NCBI GenBank assembly: GCA_040307645.1 | Contig: JAWRJF010000016.1 | Span: forward strand, 1-8,758 | DNA length: 8,758 nucleotides | Direction: 5' to 3' | From: JAVXAG01 sp040307645 | GTDB taxonomy: Bacteria > Bacillota > Clostridia > Peptostreptococcales > Anaerovoracaceae | In this document: in pieces, positions 4,845 through 8,758 of the stretch | Layout of the letters: every line of letters starts with the position of its first letter | Position numbering within the stretch: position 1 is the first letter of the stretch | Notes under the pieces: model-generated | Told to the model about the DNA's origin: nothing | The model's input: the letters and a program-made list of their open reading frames with translations, nothing else | Database searches by the model: none | Translations under genes and position numbers: made by a program

Positions 4845-7316
4845 ATGAAAGAAAGATATGAGTTTTCTAATATAGAACAGAAATGGCAAAAATTTTGGAA
4901 AGAAAATAAAAGTTTTAAAACAGTAGAAGATGAAGATAAAGAAAAATACTATGTATTGGAAATGTTTCCATATCCATCAGGTAAACTTCACATGGGACAT
5001 GTAAGAAACTATTCAATTGGAGACGTAATCGCTAGATTTAAGAAGATGGCTGGTTTTAATGTGCTTCATCCAATGGGATGGGATTCTTTTGGTTTACCAG
5101 CAGAAAATGCTGCAATAAAAAATGGGGTTGAACCTAGTAAATGGACCATTTCAAATATAGAAGAAATGAAATATCAGCTAGATCAATTAGGATTGTCTTA
5201 TGACTGGGATAGAGAGTTTGCTACATGTAAGCCTGATTATTACAAGTGGATGCAATGGATCTTTATACAGTTTTATAAAAAAGGTCTTGCATATAAAAAA
5301 GAGAACCCAGTAAACTGGTGTCCTGATTGTCAAACTGTTTTAGCTAACGAACAGGTTGTTGATGGATGCTGCGAAAGATGTAAAAGTCCAGTTGGAAAGA
5401 AAAATTTATCACAGTGGTACTTTAAAATTACTGATTATGCCGATAGACTTTTAGATAATTTAGACAAACTAGATGGATGGCCTAATAAGGTAAAAGTAAT
5501 GCAAAAAAACTGGATAGGCAAATCAGTTGGAGCTGAAATTAACTTTAAAATTGACAATACAGATTTAGATTTAAAAGTATTTACTACTAGAGCAGATACT
5601 TTATATGGGGTTACCTATATGGTTCTTGCACCAGAACATCCTTATGTAAATCAGCTAGTTAAAGGAACAGAGTATGAAAAAACTGTACAGGAATATCTTG
5701 ATAAAGTTCAGCATATGAGCGATATTGAAAGAACTTCAACTACTAATGAAAAAACAGGCGTATTCATTGGTCACTATGGAGTAAACCCTGTTAATGGTAA
5801 AAAAGTTCCTATTTATATTTCCGATTATGTATTAATGGGATATGGTACTGGGGCTATTATGGCTGTACCTGCTCATGATGAGAGAGACTTTGAGTTTGCA
5901 AAGAAATTCAATTTAGAAATAATACCTGTAGTTGATTCAAAAGATCCAGAAATTGATATCAATAATTTGAATAAAGCATTTGTTGCTGAAGGAACAATGA
6001 TTAATTCAGGTAATCTAAATGGAATGAACAATAAAGAATCTATCAAAGTAATGATAGATTCTTTGGAAGAAAAGGAAATTGGTAAAAAGACAGTTAATTA
6101 TCGTTTAAGAGATTGGTTAATTTCTAGACAAAGATATTGGGGAACACCTATACCTATGATTTACTGTGACGATTGTGGTTGGGTTCCAGAAAAAGAAGAG
6201 AACTTACCTGTTTTATTACCTACTGATGTTGAATTTACAGGTAAAGGTGAATCTCCGTTAACTACATCTAAATCTTTTGCTCAAGTAACATGTCCTGTTT
6301 GTGGTAAAAAAGCAAGAAGAGAAATGGATACCATGGATACTTTCCTTGATTCCTCATGGTATTTCTTAAGATATTGTGACCCAAAAAATGATAAAGAAGC
6401 ATTTAATTTTGATAAAGTAAAATATTGGATGGATGTTGATCAGTATATTGGAGGAGTAGAACACGCTATTCTTCACTTAATGTATTCAAGATTTTTCCAA
6501 ATGGCACTTTATGATTTAGGCTTAGTATCTACTGAAGAACCATTCAAAAACTTATTAACTCAGGGAATGGTAAATAAAGATGGAAAGAAAATGAGTAAAT
6601 CTGTGGGTAATGTAGTAAGTCCTGAAGAAATAATTAAAAAGTATGGTGGCGACACTGCAAGATTATTCATTCTTTTTGCTGCACCGCCAGAAAGAGAGTT
6701 AGATTGGTCAGATGCAGGAGTAGAAGGAAGTTTTAGATTCCTAAATAGAGTATATAGGTTAGTCTTTGAATTTAAAGAAAAATTCCCAGTAACTCCTGAA
6801 AAATTTGTTGTTAATTCTCCAGAAGATAAAGAATTAAATTATGTGTTAAATACCACTATTAAAAAAGTTAGCGAAGATGTAGGTGGAAGGTTCAGTTTCA
6901 ATACTGCAATTAGTTCCATCATGGAATTAGTAAACGAAATATATAAGTATAAAGAATTAGAAAACATCAATGTTGGTTTACTTGGAAAAGCAATTAATGA
7001 CTTAGTATTGATATTATCACCATTTACTCCACATATTTGTGAAGAGATGTGGCAGCATTTAGGTCACAATGAATCTATTTCAACAAAGTTGTGGCCTGTT
7101 TATGATGAAAATGCACTTGTTAGAGATACTATTGAAATAGTAGTCCAAATAAATGGAAAAGTTAAAGAAAAGTTAAATGTTGCAAATAATCTTAACAAAG
7201 AAGAATTAGAAAAAACCGCATTAGAAGAAGATAAGGTTAAACAATTAATCGAAGGTAAGAATGTTGTTAAGATTATTGCAGTTCCAAATAAACTTCTAAA
7301 CATTGTTGTAAAGTAG
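4845..7316 (+). CDS. leuS: Leucine--tRNA ligase (LeuRS)
   Basis: This class Ia synthetase charges tRNA-Leu and edits mischarged products. Its 823 residues match bacterial LeuRS. The ATP-binding HIGH motif reads HMGH at 49-52 and the KMSKS loop is at 582-586. A zinc-knuckle is formed by C159, C162, C176 and C179 (CPDC, then CCERC). The CP1 editing domain, about 220-420, keeps its key residues: FTTRADT at 246-252, including T252, and GTGAIMAVPAHDERD at 334-348, including D345. Hydrolytic proofreading is thus expected to work. A further Cys set, C441, C444, C483 and C486, lies in the region around the leucine-specific insertion and could bind a second metal. The anticodon-binding helical domain starts near 660 and the C-terminal tRNA-binding domain near 762 (IEIVVQINGKVKEK). 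It follows rsfS by 8 nt and precedes the RNase J gene by 13 nt, with no terminator on either side. Confidence 0.98.
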   Translation: MKERYEFSNIEQKWQKFWKENKSFKTVEDEDKEKYYVLEMFPYPSGKLHMGHVRNYSIGDVIARFKKMAGFNVLHPMGWDSFGLPAENAAIKNGVEPSKWTISNIEEMKYQLDQLGLSYDWDREFATCKPDYYKWMQWIFIQFYKKGLAYKKENPVNWCPDCQTVLANEQVVDGCCERCKSPVGKKNLSQWYFKITDYADRLLDNLDKLDGWPNKVKVMQKNWIGKSVGAEINFKIDNTDLDLKVFTTRADTLYGVTYMVLAPEHPYVNQLVKGTEYEKTVQEYLDKVQHMSDIERTSTTNEKTGVFIGHYGVNPVNGKKVPIYISDYVLMGYGTGAIMAVPAHDERDFEFAKKFNLEIIPVVDSKDPEIDINNLNKAFVAEGTMINSGNLNGMNNKESIKVMIDSLEEKEIGKKTVNYRLRDWLISRQRYWGTPIPMIYCDDCGWVPEKEENLPVLLPTDVEFTGKGESPLTTSKSFAQVTCPVCGKKARREMDTMDTFLDSSWYFLRYCDPKNDKEAFNFDKVKYWMDVDQYIGGVEHAILHLMYSRFFQMALYDLGLVSTEEPFKNLLTQGMVNKDGKKMSKSVGNVVSPEEIIKKYGGDTARLFILFAAPPERELDWSDAGVEGSFRFLNRVYRLVFEFKEKFPVTPEKFVVNSPEDKELNYVLNTTIKKVSEDVGGRFSFNTAISSIMELVNEIYKYKELENINVGLLGKAINDLVLILSPFTPHICEEMWQHLGHNESISTKLWPVYDENALVRDTIEIVVQINGKVKEKLNVANNLNKEELEKTALEEDKVKQLIEGKNVVKIIAVPNKLLNIVVK

Positions 7317-7320
7317 AAGG
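7315..7320 (+). promoter_or_regulatory. Ribosome binding site of the RNase J gene
   Basis: AGAAGG overlaps the end of the leuS stop and lies 9 nt before the ATG at 7330. It favours this start over the in-frame ATG at 7381 (Met18), which has no Shine-Dalgarno sequence in reach. Confidence 0.65.
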
Positions 7321-7329
7321 TTATAGGAT

Positions 7330-8758
7330 ATGAGAGAAAAAGAAAAAGAAAAAAAAGAAAAAGATATTGAAAACAAAATTATGACTAAGCCTCCTTCAAG
7401 GAGGCCGTCTAAGAAAAAGCCAGAGGGACTTAAAGTCATCCCTCTCGGCGGCTTAAACGAAATAGGAAAAAATATGACTTTACTTGAATATAAGGATGAA
7501 ATACTAATTATTGACTGTGGGCTATCATTCCCAGAGGATGAGATGTTTGGTATTGATATAGTCATTCCTGATTTTAGCTATCTTGCGAAGAATTCAGATA
7601 AAATAATAGGAATGTTTATTACTCATGGACATGAAGACCACATTGGTGGAATCCCTTATTTATTAAAGGAATTAAATGTTCCGATTTATGGTACTAGACT
7701 GACTTTAGGACTGGTTGGAAACAAGTTGAAAGAACATTGTTTGACTGCTAACCTTAATATTGTTAAGCCTGGACAAAAAATTAAACTTGGATCTTTTAAT
7801 ATTGAGGCAATAAGAACTACTCACTCAATTGCAGATGCAATTTGCTTGGCAATTGACACTCCAGTAGGGCTAGTATTTCATACTGGAGATTTTAAGATTG
7901 ACTATACGCCAATTGACGGTGAACCAATTGATTTCACTAAACTTGCTGAAATTAGCAGGAGAGGTGTAACATTAATGCTTGCTGACAGTACTAATGCTCT
8001 AAGGCCGGGGTTCACTTCTTCTGAAAAAGCTGTTGGACAAACTCTTGACAATATTTTTAGAGATTCTGAAAGTAGAATAATAATTGCTACTTTCTCTTCT
8101 AATGTCCACAGAGTTCAAAGAATAGTTGATATAGCAGCTTCCTATGGACGAAAGGTTGCTGTATCTGGTCGTAGCATGGAAAATGTTGTTGCTCTTGCAG
8201 TAGAATTAGGTTACCTAAATATCCCAGCAAATACATTAGTTGATGTTAAAAAAATCAAGAATATTCCTGATAAAGAGCTGGTTATTATTACTACAGGTAG
8301 TCAGGGTGAACCTATGTCTGCATTGTCAAGAATGGCAACAAATGATCACAAAACTGTTAAACTAAAAAAAGGTGATATGGTAATATTTTCATCTTCACCG
8401 GTACCAGGCAATGAAAAAACTGTTACAAATGTTGTAAATAAATTATTTGAAAAAGGAATAAATGTTATTTACAATGATATTGCTGATATACATGTTTCAG
8501 GTCATGCTTGCCAGGAAGAACTTAAATTAATGCATTCAATAATGAAACCAAAATATTTTATGCCAGTTCATGGAGAGTATAGACATTTAATCAGCCATGC
8601 TCATTTAGCAGAATCTCTGGGAATGAAGAGCAATAATATTTTCATTTTGGAAAATGGTGACCAACTTACACTTACAAAAAGGAATGCTGAGTTAAAGACA
8701 AATGTTGTTAGCAGCGATGCTGTTTTAGTAGACGGACTTGGCGTTGGAGATGTAGGTA
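7330..8758 (+). CDS. rnj: Ribonuclease J, 3' end beyond the window
   Basis: RNase J is a cytoplasmic metallo-beta-lactamase/beta-CASP enzyme with 5'-3' exonuclease and endonuclease activity, central to mRNA decay and rRNA maturation in Firmicutes. The frame is open to the window edge, giving 476 residues of an expected 555-590. Motif 2 is HGHEDH at 99-104, motif 3 is H165 (TTHS) and motif 4 is D187 (HTGDFKID). The beta-CASP motifs are D219 (ADSTN), H260 (SNVHR) and H392 (HVSGHA). Another metal ligand is H414 (MPVHGEY). GSQGEPMSALSRMA at 323-336 is also typical. The last visible residues, LVDGLGVGDVG, open the C-terminal domain. Motif spacing against B. subtilis RNase J1 puts about 25 extra residues at the N-terminus, rich in Lys, Glu and Arg. 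Which paralogue (J1 or J2) it is cannot be told, but the full metal set points to an active enzyme. Confidence 0.95.
   Translation, partial: MREKEKEKKEKDIENKIMTKPPSRRPSKKKPEGLKVIPLGGLNEIGKNMTLLEYKDEILIIDCGLSFPEDEMFGIDIVIPDFSYLAKNSDKIIGMFITHGHEDHIGGIPYLLKELNVPIYGTRLTLGLVGNKLKEHCLTANLNIVKPGQKIKLGSFNIEAIRTTHSIADAICLAIDTPVGLVFHTGDFKIDYTPIDGEPIDFTKLAEISRRGVTLMLADSTNALRPGFTSSEKAVGQTLDNIFRDSESRIIIATFSSNVHRVQRIVDIAASYGRKVAVSGRSMENVVALAVELGYLNIPANTLVDVKKIKNIPDKELVIITTGSQGEPMSALSRMATNDHKTVKLKKGDMVIFSSSPVPGNEKTVTNVVNKLFEKGINVIYNDIADIHVSGHACQEELKLMHSIMKPKYFMPVHGEYRHLISHAHLAESLGMKSNNIFILENGDQLTLTKRNAELKTNVVSSDAVLVDGLGVGDVG
7389..7405 (+). repeat. Inverted repeat pairing a Shine-Dalgarno sequence with its complement, inside rnj
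   Basis: GCCTCCTT (7389-7396) and AAGGAGGC (7398-7405) are perfect complements around a single C. In RNA a loop of about five bases would leave a 6-bp, GC-rich stem. The right arm is a perfect anti-16S-binding AAGGAGG. It encodes PPSRRP in the N-terminal extension of RNase J, about 60 nt after the start codon. No start codon lies at a useful distance downstream, so it is not the ribosome binding site of another gene. Confidence 0.6.

Noticed and set aside
4467..4889. 140-residue open frame on the minus strand across rsfS
   Set aside because: It covers rsfS antisense and runs over both junctions. It is rich in Ser, Ile and Phe with no domain, as expected opposite AT-rich sense codons.
7350..7405. 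Programmed -1 frameshift site in rnj (A-AAA-AAA heptamer in the right phase plus downstream hairpin)
   Set aside because: The hairpin starts 32 nt after the heptamer, far beyond the usual 5-9 nt spacer, and the zero frame already gives an intact RNase J.
7296..7565. 89-residue open frame on the minus strand across the leuS/rnj junction
   Set aside because: Its FSISFSFFSFSFS-like stretch is the complement of the Lys/Glu-rich RNase J leader, so it is a shadow.
1..8758. tRNA genes, CRISPR arrays, insertion sequences or phage genes
   Set aside because: I saw no CCA-ended cloverleaf, regularly spaced repeats, transposase or terminal inverted repeats; nearly every base is inside a housekeeping gene.

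Overview
The window is a tightly packed stretch of housekeeping genes from an AT-rich, low-GC Gram-positive bacterium, most likely an anaerobe of the class Clostridia or a close relative such as Tissierellia. This rests on the AT-rich sequence, AGA-dominated arginine codons, purine-rich AGGAGG-type ribosome binding sites, a HemZ-type gene directly before hisS, a Cys-rich HisRS of the type I associate with clostridia, and an RNase J. TGG encodes Trp and only TAA/TAG end the genes, so the standard bacterial code fits. I cannot name the genus.

Layout, all on the + strand: the 3' end of hemZ (1-298), hisS (304-1557), aspS (1574-3358), nadD (3351-3965), yqeK (3931-4491), rsfS (4492-4836), leuS (4845-7316), and the first 476 codons of an RNase J gene (7330 to the window edge). 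The gaps are 5, 16, -8, -35, 0, 8 and 13 nt, so only about 42 bases lie between genes. There is no room for a terminator or a leader riboswitch between them, and I see no promoter. It reads as part of one polycistronic unit that starts before the window and continues past it. I found no tRNA, rRNA, CRISPR array, mobile element or minus-strand gene.

The unit joins two familiar Firmicutes blocks: hemZ-hisS-aspS, and nadD-yqeK-rsfS-leuS, with RNase J attached behind. The theme is translation and its control. Three aminoacyl-tRNA synthetases charge tRNA, NadD makes the NAD precursor, YqeK is an HD phosphohydrolase of the Ap4A-hydrolase type, RsfS silences free 50S subunits, and RNase J degrades and matures RNA.

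The catalytic motifs of every gene are intact or nearly so. I do not see an undescribed system. The points most worth a second look are two GC-rich hairpins just inside nadD and rnj (the second pairs a perfect Shine-Dalgarno sequence with its complement), the SD-less overlapping start of nadD, the 35-nt nadD/yqeK overlap, the eight-cysteine insert of HisRS, and the charged N-terminal extension of RNase J.
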